Source of the DNA: Carposina sasakii
Taxonomy: Eukaryota; Arthropoda; Insecta; Lepidoptera; Carposinidae
DNA length: 64,000 bases
NCBI GenBank assembly: GCA_014607495.2
Contig: CP053153.1
Coordinates: 12,648,001 to 12,712,000, forward strand
Reading direction: 5' to 3'
In this document: in pieces, positions 1 to 9,565 of the stretch
Layout of the letters: every line of letters starts with the position of its first letter
How positions within the stretch are numbered: position 1 is the first letter of the stretch
Notes under the pieces: generated by a model
What the model saw: only the letters and a program-made list of their open reading frames with translations
Database searches by the model: none
What the model was told of the DNA's origin: nothing
Made by a program: the position numbers and the translations under genes

Positions 1-78
1 CGCTATCTATTTTTGACAATTATTTTAACATGTCAGAAAATCCGTCATTGCTCTGATATATATAATGCATGTTTGTAG

Positions 79-3000
79 AACGGTAACCACGACCAGTCCC
101 GCCTGGCGTCACGCCTGGGTGTGTACCGTGTGGACACACAGAACATGCTCGCACAGCTACTGCCCGGGGTTTCACTCACTTACCAGGTACGTAGTAAATA
201 ATGATATGTCACTGTCTGTAATTAAGGTTGAATACATACATTAACCTCACGCCTAGTCTCATAGAGGTAGGTAGAGATTATACGTCACCAGAGCCTATAA
301 ACCCGCTTTGCTGTGGGATCTCCCTTATGACCCTGCAGATCTGACTACCCCATTTAGAGAACACAGCCATGTGTATAATGTAACCAGAGGTATAACCATA
401 AACCTTGTAAGGACTAGTTACATGATGCCATTTGATTTAATTGAATATTCAAGAACTGGATGCATGCAAGAATTATTGAATGCATAAAATTGATACGCCC
501 GTTATTGGCGAGTAAAAACTAGAACAATAAAATTGCATGCAGCAGGCAAGAAAATAGTAACATGTAAATGAGACTTGCATAGTGTATGTAATGCCAAATT
601 TCCCGTATATCTGCTACGAAAATATATATAGATACATACAGGGTGTGGGTGACAGCCAGGCGAATACTGAAATGCTGAACAAGTACCATTGTGTTGAGTT
701 GTACGACAGTGTCATAAGTTCATAACTCACAGGAAATGTTGCGGTCTTCAAGTCGAGAGTGAACCGGTTTCTTTTAGGCAAGCGCGCTCCATCTTAGACT
801 GCAACGGTGCTTACCATCAGGCGCGTTGTGGTCAAGCGTAAGCCTATTTAATATAAAAAAATATATTTTTAAATTGATTATCAGTAATCTTTCCTCCCTG
901 CGCCAATTGTACCGGGCAATCCTGTGACTAATTAAATGAGCTTTTTGGTTATTGTGTGACACATTGCTGTTTTTTGGATCAATTGTGACTCCCCATTAGG
1001 GTTGATCAGTTACTTTCTTTCTTTCTTTCTTTATTCTTTATTGCACATACACATTACTTACATTACTTAAACTTTTTGAGGGTAACTTTTTTTTGTAAAT
1101 AATTTTTTGGTCAAAATTTTATTTTCAAATCATTATCTATGGCCTAATTAAACGAACCAAACAAAAAAAAACTAGGAAAATTTTGAAATTTTCCCGCGAA
1201 AATTTTCAGTGCATTCCGCCTCAGAATCATGGCATTAATATTTGCCTGGCTGTCACAAACACCCCTGTATACACACAGCTGTGTTCCCAAAGTGGGGTAA
1301 CCAGAACTGCAGGGTCACTAAGGAGATACGGCAACGACGTTTAGGATAAATTATAAGGAAATAATAATTTTAAATAACCTTATCCTTCTGTGTTTAATTG
1401 GCTATCTGCTAAAGGTGTTTTTTTTTTGTATTTTTGGTACTTGATCCTTGATCGAATTCCTTGTTTAATTTCAACAAGAAATAAGAGAACTATCTTGTAG
1501 CAAATCCAGATTTTATAAACCTTATGTGCTTTTTTCCTATCCACTTAGGGTGAAGAACTAGGTATGACAGACGAAATGATATCCTGGGAAAATACCAAAG
1601 ACCCTCAAGCATGCAACACGGACGACCCTGTAAACTATTGGAAGAGTAGTCGCGACCCCGAAAGGAGTCCCTTCCACTGGGACTCGACCCTTAATGCGGG
1701 ATTCTCTGACTCCACCAATGGAACTTGGCTTCCTGTGGCTTCTAATTATAAAGAAGTCAACTTGGCGTTGCAGATTGATGATCCGAAGAGTCATTATCAG
1801 GTTAGTTATTTTAATTTTTCAGATATAGATACTGTGCCCGAAAAGCGGTGGTAGACAATAACGAATAGACTAGTTCTTTTTTTTCAGTTTGAAGTGGCAT
1901 TTCCTAGTCGACCTAATCGAAAGATACCTACCTGTAAAATAAAAAAGAATAAAACAGGAGGCATTTCCTATGCTCCTCAATTGATAAATACCTACTTACT
2001 TACCTAGTAATATTAATATCTACCCCCAGTTCTACAAAGACGTTGTGGCCATCAAGAAGACGCTCGCAGTAAAAGAAGGTGATCTGGACACGAGGGCGCT
2101 GAATGAAGATATTCTCTTAGTTTCCAGGTAAGACTAATATTGTGGAAGCGAGATGTCGCTCTACCCTGGTTATATCGGCGTCTTGTTTCGACAATACGAG
2201 TTTGCTTGCTTTAGAGTTCACAGAGAATATTGTAACCCCCCCCCTCCTCCAGATCAGTTTAATCTTTGTGGGCGTGGCTTAAACACACATCCAATTCTAA
2301 CTTTCCCAAGTTGGGCTGGGTTGCCACCTACTGTAAGCTCTTAAGTTCCGTTTATTGCGTATCAGACACGTACAGACAAAATATAAGGCCCGTGTCTGTT
2401 GGCGTCTGCGCGGACGTGTAACAATAGATACCTACATACGGTAATAGACACTGTATAAAAGAATATTATTTTGTCTGCCACGGCACGTGTCTGACACGTC
2501 TGTCTGTAGATATAGACGGACCTTTAATCGTCTTTTACGATACCCACGGGCAGACTTGGGCTAGTGGTATTCTACTCAGCCTCTCTAAATTTCAGGCTTC
2601 GTCCAGGCAGCCGCGTTATATCTGGTATAGTCAACTTGTCTGACACAAAGCAAGTGGTTGACCTAAGCAGTGTAAAGCTCCTGCCATCATACTTGCAAGT
2701 CGTAGCTTCAGGAACTGCTTGCAGTCTGGAAAAAGGGTTAGTAACTATTCCTTTGCCTTGCACATTCTGGTTATATTTCCTTACTAGTGGACGCCCGCGA
2801 CTCCGCGTCCGTGTTTTTCTGTAGTCCACGCGGACTACAGAAAATGTCGAAATTATCCGGGATGAAAACATTTTCCCGGGATAAAAAGTAGCCTACATGT
2901 TAAGTGGGACCTGTCACAATATATTCGTGAAAACTGCATCGAAATCGGTTCAGCCGTTTCTGAGATTAGCGTGCACAAACGCACAGACAAACAGATAAAC

Positions 3001-3933
3001 AGACAAAAATTTCAAAAATCATTGTTTTGGGTAGGTACCATTGCGTTGATAAAGGTCTCCTGTAATATTTTTTCTCATATATCTTCCATGTACAGACAGC
3101 GATCCGTTACATTTTTATTATATGTATAGATTGCTCCTCTTTAGAACACTTTCGATTGGCCAGTAGCAACATTTAAAAACGGGCCGCTCGGTTGCTGAGG
3201 CCTTTCTGCGTGTATGTGATATCAATAGCCGCGTCCACACCGGCCGTTTGGGCTCGCGCGGCAGCCTCGATGTAATGGCTCGCGAGCCTGGCCTCGCGAA
3301 ACAGATTCGCGCATCCCGCCGGAACATAGAGGCAAGCTTCGCGAGGCAAGCCGAGCCATCAGAAGTCCCCGAGCATCAAATTCATGATAAACCTACAACA
3401 AGCGCTCGCAAACCAAATAAGAACGTACACAAAAAACGCACACTGAGGCACCTTTGAGCACGGCCCGTTTACCGACAGCCGAGGCTACATGCGCCCGAGC
3501 CACGTCCACATCGACCGAGGCAATGGCTCGTGAGGCTGCTGTGCCTCATATTCATTGGTCCATGATGTCAATGAATTTGATTGGTGGATATCTTCTCTAC
3601 ATTTAATAAAATTGTAACGGATCGATGTTTGTGCACGCTAATCTCAGAAACGGCTGGACCGCCCCCTGATTACGTAAAAGCAATAGCAAAGCCGAAACAA
3701 AGCGATAGCGAAAATTGTATGTCAAAGTTCCTTTGAAATTCATTTTACGTAATACGAATTAGCAACATAGCATGTTGGCGTGACATGCTTCTTGTAGAAA
3801 GGCAACCTAAGAGTCACTATAAAGCCACCTCTTAATGGATTTATTTATTTTCAGGCAATATGTAAACAAGACTAATGTTGTAGTATCTGGACACTGTGCT
3901 ATCGTACTCCGGGGATTCACCACATGTTGTTAA
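79..3933 (+). CDS. Maltase / alpha-glucosidase (GH13), 3' part
   Basis: This is the C-terminal 225 residues of a GH13 alpha-glucosidase, the insect maltase/sucrose-hydrolase type that cleaves alpha-1,4-linked glucose from sugars, usually as a secreted or membrane-bound midgut or salivary enzyme. Coding exons are 79-186, 1549-1800, 2030-2127, 2596-2736 and 3855-3933. All have GT-AG junctions and stay in frame to TAA at 3931-3933. The first exon opens with NGNHDQSR, which holds the conserved NHD motif of GH13 region IV (the His and the catalytic-site Asp). It runs on into the family's [15 protein letters not shown] segment across the first intron. The FHWDST and GTWLPV segments and the C-terminal beta-sandwich follow. 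The catalytic nucleophile and acid/base lie upstream, off the window. Homology comes from remembered family motifs. The exact paralogue cannot be told from this part. Confidence 0.9.
187..1548. other. Maltase intron with repeat fragments
   Basis: No exon is visible here. The intron holds two copies of one dispersed repeat (family F) in opposite orientation: about 300-372 on minus and 1277-1335 on plus, sharing a GCTGTGTTC core followed by an AACTGCAGGGTCA-like core. It also holds a CTTT microsatellite at 1012-1041. The remainder is AT-rich and unremarkable. Confidence 0.6.
1012..1041. repeat. CTTT microsatellite
   Basis: A short run of CTTT units that decays into TTATTCTTTA at its right end. 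It is intronic. Confidence 0.85.
2783..3124 (-). repeat. Dispersed repeat R1, copy a
   Basis: Read on minus, the unit starts near ATAA(A)ATTGTAACGGATC, passes through GTGCACGCTAATCTCAGAAA and ends with a GTCCACGCGGAC core and CCACTAGT. The same unit recurs at 3603-3660, 17950-18154, 24500-24682 and, in degraded form, 53625-53762 and 60525-60680. The CAGCCGTTT segment resembles tails found on many insect non-LTR and SINE-like repeats. The family assignment is uncertain. Confidence 0.75.
3125..3602. other. GC-rich insertion inside the last maltase intron
   Basis: This block is clearly richer in G+C than its surroundings, with many CGCG and GGCTCG words. It lies between two oppositely oriented R1 copies. 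The words CCGCGTCCACACC (3230s) and GCCACGTCCACATCG (3500s) suggest a degraded non-autonomous transposon. There is a 69-codon open frame at 3248-3457, but its sequence is low-complexity and I do not regard it as a gene. Confidence 0.4.
3603..3660 (+). repeat. Dispersed repeat R1, copy b (truncated)
   Basis: The first ~58 bases of R1 are present up to CGGCTGGACC. The unit then stops exactly where the M1 MITE terminus begins, so it was probably truncated by that insertion. Confidence 0.65.
3662..3770 (+). mobile_element. MITE M1, partial copy
   Basis: It begins CCCCTGATTACGTAAAAGC and continues through AAGCGATAGCGAAAA to an ATTTTACGTAATACG segment. This matches the left two-thirds of the fuller copy at 20923-21372. 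The right terminal repeat is missing here. Confidence 0.65.
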
Positions 3934-3939
3934 TAATCT

Positions 3940-4320
3940 ATAGCAGTGGTTCCCAATTAGTGGTACACGTACTCCCAGGGGTACGCAAGGTTGCATCAAG
4001 GGGTACGGCGCGTACCAAAAAAAAAAACAAAATTACCAAGAAATATTTATACCAGATTTTTCAGAGTTGTGCAAAGAAAAACGTGCCCATTTGTCACATT
4101 AATAAAACTGTTGTTCTCTGTCATCTTTTATTGTATTTTGATAGTAATAAATTCTAAATACTTACATCTGATGTTATCTGTTATTTATCATTCCTGCAAT
4201 AAGGGGTACGCGAGTTTAAGGTCTTTCTTAGAGTGGTACGTAGAAAAAACTTATTGGGAACCAATTGGGTACCACTCTAAGAAAGACCTTAAACTCGCGT
4301 ACCCCTTATTGCATTACAAA
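3940..4320 (+). mobile_element. hAT-like non-autonomous element with long hairpin
   Basis: The left end carries CAGTGGTTCCCAA, and a GGGAACCAATTGGGTACCAC segment in opposite sense lies at about 4256-4275. CAGTGGTTCCCAA-type termini are typical of hAT-family MITEs. The maltase stop lies only about 10 bp to the left, so the 3' UTR of that gene probably runs into this element. An AATAAA at 4101-4106 could serve as its poly(A) signal. A perfect 45-bp inverted repeat (4195-4239 with 4269-4313) occupies the right side. Confidence 0.5.
4195..4313. repeat. Perfect 45-bp inverted repeat
   Basis: 4195-4239 and 4269-4313 are exact reverse complements, separated by 29 nt. Each arm includes GGGGTACGCGAGTTTAAGG or its complement. 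Transcribed, it would form a perfect 45-bp stem. Confidence 0.95.
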
Positions 4321-4451
4321 AAGAAGTTTACTAAATAAACGATCCATACACATGTAACATTGTTTTATTATTTACAAGATAAACATGGTACAACTAAATT
4401 TTTTAAAGTTCATACCATGTACCACATTACAGTACTTACCTAAGTGTAATA

Positions 4452-4716
4452 TACAGGGTGTAACAAAAGGGGTATGTAAAGCGAAAAGCTATGTAAACAG
4501 CCCACTTAAACGAACCTACCTACGAAAATTCAGACTCAAAATCACACATTTATTTTTTTAGATAGTATGGAGAATTCCTAAACAACTCAGGAATGTTCAT
4601 ACAATCTTGAAAAATAAACATGTGATTTCGAGTCTCAAATTTTGGAAATAGGTTCTCTAATAGTGATCTATTTACATAGTTTTTCGCTTAACATACCCTT
4701 TCTGTTACACTGTGTA
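4452..4716. mobile_element. MITE M2, copy 1
   Basis: The terminal inverted repeats begin TACAGGGTGTAACA and run about 45 bp with a few mismatches (AAGCGAAAA near the inner end). The element is flanked by TA. A second copy is at 61258-61480. The TA target and termini fit a Tc1/mariner-type MITE; the superfamily is an inference. Confidence 0.85.
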
Positions 4717-5004
4717 CTTACAAGACAACACCCTATAATATTTTTAAATTATTTTTTATTATGTTAAGATGAATTTTGTTTTATTTCTAAGTTTAAGCTC
4801 ATCACACTTATACCATGAAATGTACTATCATGAATATACACAGATAAGAATAACACTTATTTTTATACATCTACATTTTTCCTTGTTATACCAGGCTAAC
4901 CTCATATTACCTATAAATTCAGCTTACCGCCTAGACTCTTTACTAGGTTGTAATATTACTGTGTTCTTATTCATTATTGTAGACAAAAATAATAAAAAAA
5001 ACAT

Positions 5005-5118
5005 AATTTTAAAAATCCAAAAACCCTAATGCTTCCTAACAATCTAAAACTGACATCTAAATGCTTGTTTTTTTCTTTTCAGTTTTTTAAGCAGTCGGGT
5101 TTTTGGATTTTTAAAATT
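5005..5118. repeat. 22-bp perfect inverted repeat with 70-nt spacer
   Basis: 5005-5026 and 5097-5118 are exact reverse complements (core AAAAATCCAAAAACCC). A direct repeat, ACATCTAAATGCTTG, occurs near 5053 and again near 5186. It is probably the remains of a foldback element. Confidence 0.8.
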
Positions 5119-5855
5119 AAAATATTTTATGTTCTTCAATAATATTTATTCCATAATAATAACATAAGAATTCTAGACCACTGGACATCTAAATGCTTGT
5201 TTTTTATTTTATACTTTTTTGTTATGACTACCTAACTACTAATAGGTACCCTTCAAGAAACATGCTCGACAGCAAGAAGTTTTCGTCTTGCTGCTATCTA
5301 AAAACTTATATGTGAGAATGGTTCTTACGCAACTTTCAAGCGAAATGGATCCTAAACGGTTAGTCGAATCGAAAAATGTTGAGAGAAACAATGATTTTTA
5401 AATACCTATACAATACCCCACTTGCCATATTGGATTTTCTCTAACGTCATGTCTTTAGTGACACTCGCCAGACTGAGAGGAATCGATTGACGTATGAATC
5501 ATAAAAATCAGCCGCGGCGTTTGGTCTGTGTAGTGCTTCAAAGGAATATACAAACATACATACATAGGCTGTTAAACACAATACCGCTCCTTTGCGTTGC
5601 GTAGTCGGGTAAAAATACAATACATCAAATTAACTAAGACAAAGTATAAAGGAGAGGTTGTCTTACAGAGATTTCTTTCAGCAAACTGATCTGGATTAAA
5701 ATTACTATTTGAAAGGTAAATGTTTAAAGAGGAATATAAATTATAAGGACTTATTTATCTGCCATTATTACAGGGTATGTATGGTATACTAGTTACATTG
5801 AATTCAGAAAATTATTATGAATTTACTGTTTTTTACATAATTTTTTTTAAATAGC
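5119..5855. other. Intergenic DNA, nothing recognised
   Basis: AT-rich sequence between the maltase and POLE4, with no coding signal or clear repeat structure beyond the short direct repeat near 5186. Confidence 0.5.
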
Positions 5856-6065
5856 CTATACTGTGTCCCACTGCTGGGCAAAGGCGTCCCCCATTTGATC
5901 CCAAACTAGTCTTGTTACCGCTATAGTGGCCCAATCCGGCAGAAACTTATCCAGGTCATCCCTCCATCTTCTCCTAGGTCTTCCCCTACACCGGTTTCCT
6001 TCTGTAGGCACCCAATCAGTGGCTAAATTTGCCCATCTGTTTGGGTGCATTCGACATAATAACAT
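5856..6065 (-). pseudogene. LINE reverse-transcriptase C-terminal fragment (RTE-like)
   Basis: A 69-residue open frame on minus reads GRPRRRWRDDLDKF, then WDQMGDAFAQQWDTV and a stop. The R-W-x-D-D-L then W-x-x-x-x-x-x-F-x-Q-Q-W spacing is what I know from the C-terminus of lepidopteran RTE-type LINE polyproteins. An A-rich tail follows the stop, as expected for a LINE 3' end. The rest of the element is absent, so it is 5' truncated. Confidence 0.7.
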
Positions 6066-6146
6066 ATGTATATAAATTTTATTATAGCTAGGTAGTTCAT
6101 TTCTAAGCTACATGTTGACATACTTACTGGTTTAATATAACAGAAT

Positions 6147-6152
6147 TTTATT
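6147..6152 (-). terminator. Candidate poly(A) signal of POLE4
   Basis: AATAAA on the minus strand, about 145 nt downstream of the POLE4 stop. Other AT-rich hexamers are nearby, so this is only a plausible choice. Confidence 0.4.
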
Positions 6153-6294
6153 ATATGTATAGAAGATAGACAGATAACCTAACATTAATATTTTCTAGAA
6201 TAAAGTTTCCAATCTTATGTTACTCTTAAAATAAAATCAATGTTAATTAAGCATTACAAATAAAATAACAGTTTATCTGCATTTGCATGGAAAA

Positions 6295-7272
6295 TTAAAA
6301 GTCCATAGCTCCTTCCAGAAAACATAAGCAGTCAACTTTGTTGAAAACAACATCCAAATCCTTCTTTGCAATTGTTTTTCTTTTAGTTGAAGCCACATAA
6401 GAGTATGTTTCCTTTCCCAAGGTTTCTAAAAACAGCTCCTAAAAATTAAAAACAACAAACATGAAGATAAAATTCCCATCTTTTTCAGTTTGTTAACACA
6501 CTTAGTGCCGGCAAGGCAAGTCTTCTAGGCTTTCTAGAGGTGCCGATGACGCTTATTTGCATCCTTGCACTAGGCTTTGATCTGACGCCAGCACCCTTAG
6601 AAAGTCTGCTGGCAGCATGAATGAATGTATTAAATGTATGTATAAAAGATTTAGTAATAATAGGTAGGTACATAATAATAATGACAAATTTAGAAAGCAA
6701 AGTTATATAAATGTAGATTGTGGAAACAACAGACACAATCACCAAATGGTAGCTAAGTGAAATTGTCTTCAGCCTATTGCAGTCCACTGCTGGACTTAGG
6801 CCTCCCCCAGGGCACACCACAAGCCCACTGCCACAGAAGGGTTTCGCCCATAGTCACCACACTGGACAGGTGGGTGGTGGCCGCAGTGTGCTATGTTGTC
6901 AGCATGGGAGGTGCTGCTGCACTCCTCTCAGAAATAATAGTATTTAAGACTACTTACTGTAGCTTTAGTAACTAGAAATACTGCATCTGCGCTAACTACA
7001 CTAACATCCGGATCCATTTTCATTATGTTTTTTATCCTAGCAGTGGGTAACCTAGTAGGTCGTTGGATTTCGGGTTTACTACTTTGATTATTCACTTTTT
7101 TCTCTTCAGATACAGATTCTTCTAGAGTTTCTTCTGTATTTTGAATGATTTCAGTATCAAATAGTAATGAAGCATTTTGATTTTCAGAGTCCGGAAAATC
7201 AAATTGTTCTAGTTGTTCGGAATTATCTATAACATCAGACATTTCAATTTCTGTATAATGTTCTTCAACCAT
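6295..7272 (-). CDS. POLE4: DNA polymerase epsilon subunit 4 homologue (histone fold)
   Basis: Exons on minus are 7272-6958 (105 codons) and 6438-6295 (47 codons plus TAA), giving 152 residues. The donor is GTAAGT and the acceptor TTTTTAG, phase 0. The first ~75 residues are acidic and unstructured. The histone fold follows: RLPTARIKNIMKMDPDV, SADAVFLVTKAT, then across the intron ELFLETLGKETY, STKRKTIAKKDLD and CFLEGAMDF at the end. This order matches POLE4 (Drosophila Mes4) of the NF-YC/CHRAC-type histone-fold group. It pairs with POLE3 in the polymerase epsilon holoenzyme at nuclear replication forks. The final FLEG(A/T)-(M/L)D is characteristic of POLE4. CHRAC16-type proteins are the main alternative. 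The start is a true ATG about 160 bp from a transposon insertion (7432). The intron (6439-6957) holds a LINE/SINE tail. Confidence 0.9.
6758..6930 (-). mobile_element. LINE/SINE-B tail, copy 1
   Basis: The plus-strand text reads CAGCCTATTGCAGTCCACTG, then GGACTTAGGCCTCCCCCAGG, then CACCACACTGGACAGG. This is the antisense of the very common lepidopteran tail AGGCCT-CAGCAGTGGACTGC. Other copies are 34425-34610 (minus), 20148-20200 (plus) and 38333-38376 (plus). It lies in the POLE4 intron. Confidence 0.8.
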
Positions 7273-7934
7273 ATTGATAATAACTTGCCAGCTAGGTATT
7301 TGAATAACTGTTTAGATTATTTTAATAAAAACACAAAATGAATATGTACATATGTAAAGAATAGAAATAAAAGCACAGAATAAAACTAAATAAAATTAAA
7401 ACAAAACAGCCAAGTACAGACAGCTGTGGCTTAGGGATGCGATCTGAGATCGATTAATCGAAAAATATATTTTTTAAATCGATATGTAATATTGGATCGA
7501 TTCATTTGATTCGTTACGTCACTCTTTAAAATCGATATTTGATTTTTTCTGTTTTGGTATAAACCATACAATTAGTTGAATGTGCCCGTATTACAAAAGT
7601 GCTGCCGGTTAATTTAAAAAGTTTAGATATTAAGCATTGGGAACTATAAGATGTCAATTGGTAAGATTTATTTAATAAATTATGTAGTTGGGTAAATACA
7701 GAAAAAAAAACTTTTAATCTTAAACATATTTACAAATAAAAAATTGCCTGCAACTCCTCCACCGCTGGTAACGTGGCCAAAAGAAAGGCTGGCCGCATTG
7801 CCCCGCTGGATGGCAAGGCTAATTCTTTGTCCGAACTATAAGCTAAATTATCTATTTGCTTTGTAATCAATAAATTTTGAAAATAAATAACAGCGTTTTA
7901 CCTGAAAATAAAACGTTTATTAAACATACTTACC

Positions 7935-8102
7935 TTATTCGAAACCCAATAAAACATGAGAGAAGCGTTCGTTCATTTCCGCTTGCGCGAAGTGTTGCCT
8001 TCCCTTTCTATCTACTAGCTCCGTCTCGCTTGCCCACTATCCCCTCTCCTGTTTCCTGCCACCATGAGGCACTAGTTTATTTCGTTGTGTAGGGCTCCAT
8101 TG
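7935..8102. repeat. DIRS inverted terminal repeat, 3' (left) copy
   Basis: It runs from TTATTCGAAACCCAATAAAA to GTGTAGGGCTCCATTGG and is almost identical, inverted, to 13126-13293. The outer 49 nt (7886-7934) differ from the other end, as is normal for DIRS termini. Confidence 0.93.
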
Positions 8103-8138
8103 GCTCGAATGTTTTTACCACCAGAAAGAATGTAAAAG

Positions 8139-8246
8139 TATTGGGTTTCGAATAAGGTAAGTATGTTTAATAAACGTTTTATTTTCAGGTAAAACGCTGT
8201 TATTAAACTCACTGTACCGTTATTCGAAACCCAATAAAACATGAGA
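8139..8246. repeat. DIRS internal complementary region
   Basis: 8139-8204 is the inverted complement of the left edge (7886-7951). 8201-8246 is the inverted complement of the right edge (13265-13311). They meet at CGCTGTTATTAAACTCAC, where ATT is shared by both edges. In DIRS replication this region is thought to template the junction of the single-stranded cDNA circle. Confidence 0.93.
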
Positions 8247-8544
8247 CGTGTTTGGTATCTTCTGGTGGCAGGAGAAAACGCCAATGTGATTGAAAATGCT
8301 AAAGATACGACAGTACACTGTATACTGTAGATTGTGTGTAGGTAGGTATATGGATAGTGGCGGCACATAAACAAACACAAGGTTACATACCAAAATTCTG
8401 CTTTAATTATCTAGCAAAAATATTATAATAACATTCTTAAATGTACCCATGTAAACGCTATGCTAGGCGTTGAGCCAAAACATAAAATCAAAACAATTAT
8501 GAATTTATGACAAATGCAATAATTTAATTGAGGCAAAATTAAAG

Positions 8545-9565
8545 TTAATCATTAATAGGAGTGAAAAAGGAACTAATCACGTTATTTCCTGTATTTGGCG
8601 AATCGATTTGTCGTTGATAGAATTTATGGAAAGAGTTCGCAGACCGCCAATTTCCTCGAGCGAGTATATCGTCCAAGCTGAACTTTTCCATCCAATTTTT
8701 CGATGCTACTGCCGATCGGAAACTACCCGGGGTTGCAGTGATTTTGGCTGCAGTGAGCAAACGCTTGAGCCATCCTGCAATAATCGTCTTTGAGGCAGCT
8801 TTAGGGGTTCCTATTGAAGTAATAAACAGGTTATCAGACTTAGCCATGCTTCTACGTTGTGTTGAAAATGCAATAAAGTGCTTTATCCAGTGGACTGGGT
8901 CGAGGCTCTTATTACTTTTATTTGATGTCAACTTCCAGCCTGACTGTCGATGGTGGGCATTATCGGTTTTCGAACCGAACACAGGCCAGTCAGTGATCGT
9001 CAGATATGATACATTGATCTGGTGTGACTCTTAAAAGTGTCAAATCGTGGACTCGTCTACCCGAGCATAATAAAAGGATAGCTGCGGTTTGTGCAGATGC
9101 CTCGAGAAAGTTTGTGATTTGAGAATCTTTACTTGACAGATAGTGCACAAGGACGTCAGTATCCCATATAGGGGGTTTAGCCGGTTTGTTTATTTTAGTT
9201 TTTGTCAAGGCTATTGCCTTAAGTACCTGTTTTACTAGTGAATGGGCGCTTAGTTTATACCAATTGTTTGGGTCACAAAATGTGGATACGACGGATTTGT
9301 GGACTAGTATGGTACTATATGCCAGGCCTTCTTTTTGATGTAAGTCAGTTAGGAATCTTGCCAAATCTGATCCACTGGGTGTTTTTAGGTTAACTCTATT
9401 AATATTTGCCCATTTCAGCCATCTGTTCCACGCTGGCCGGTAAGTGTTCAAGGTGGATTCACGCCAACTAGATGAGAGCAGTTCTTTTTGTTCCTTAGTC
9501 CAGCCTTTTAAGAAAGAATTCCACCCCCAATTCTCCATATCTCTAATGTCAAATCCATTATGTCC
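8545..9565 (-). pseudogene. DIRS tyrosine recombinase (frameshifted)
   Basis: The N-terminal part reads WNRWLKWANINRV, SGSDLARFLTDL and LLLCSGRRVHDLTLL in one frame down to a stop near 8990. SGRRVHDL carries the first catalytic Arg. The C-terminal part continues in another frame from about 8986 to 8545, with GSFRSAVASK and ARGNWRSANSFHKFYQRQ. The Tyr of HKFYQR is the expected nucleophile, and the Arg of SFRS is the second catalytic Arg. The break coincides with a tandem CAGT CAGT at 8987-8994 on plus; one extra four-base unit would explain the shift. The recombinase replaces the integrase of LTR retrotransposons and inserts circular cDNA. Confidence 0.88.

Noticed and set aside
1558..1794. 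78-codon minus frame
   Set aside because: Antisense shadow of maltase exon 1549-1800.
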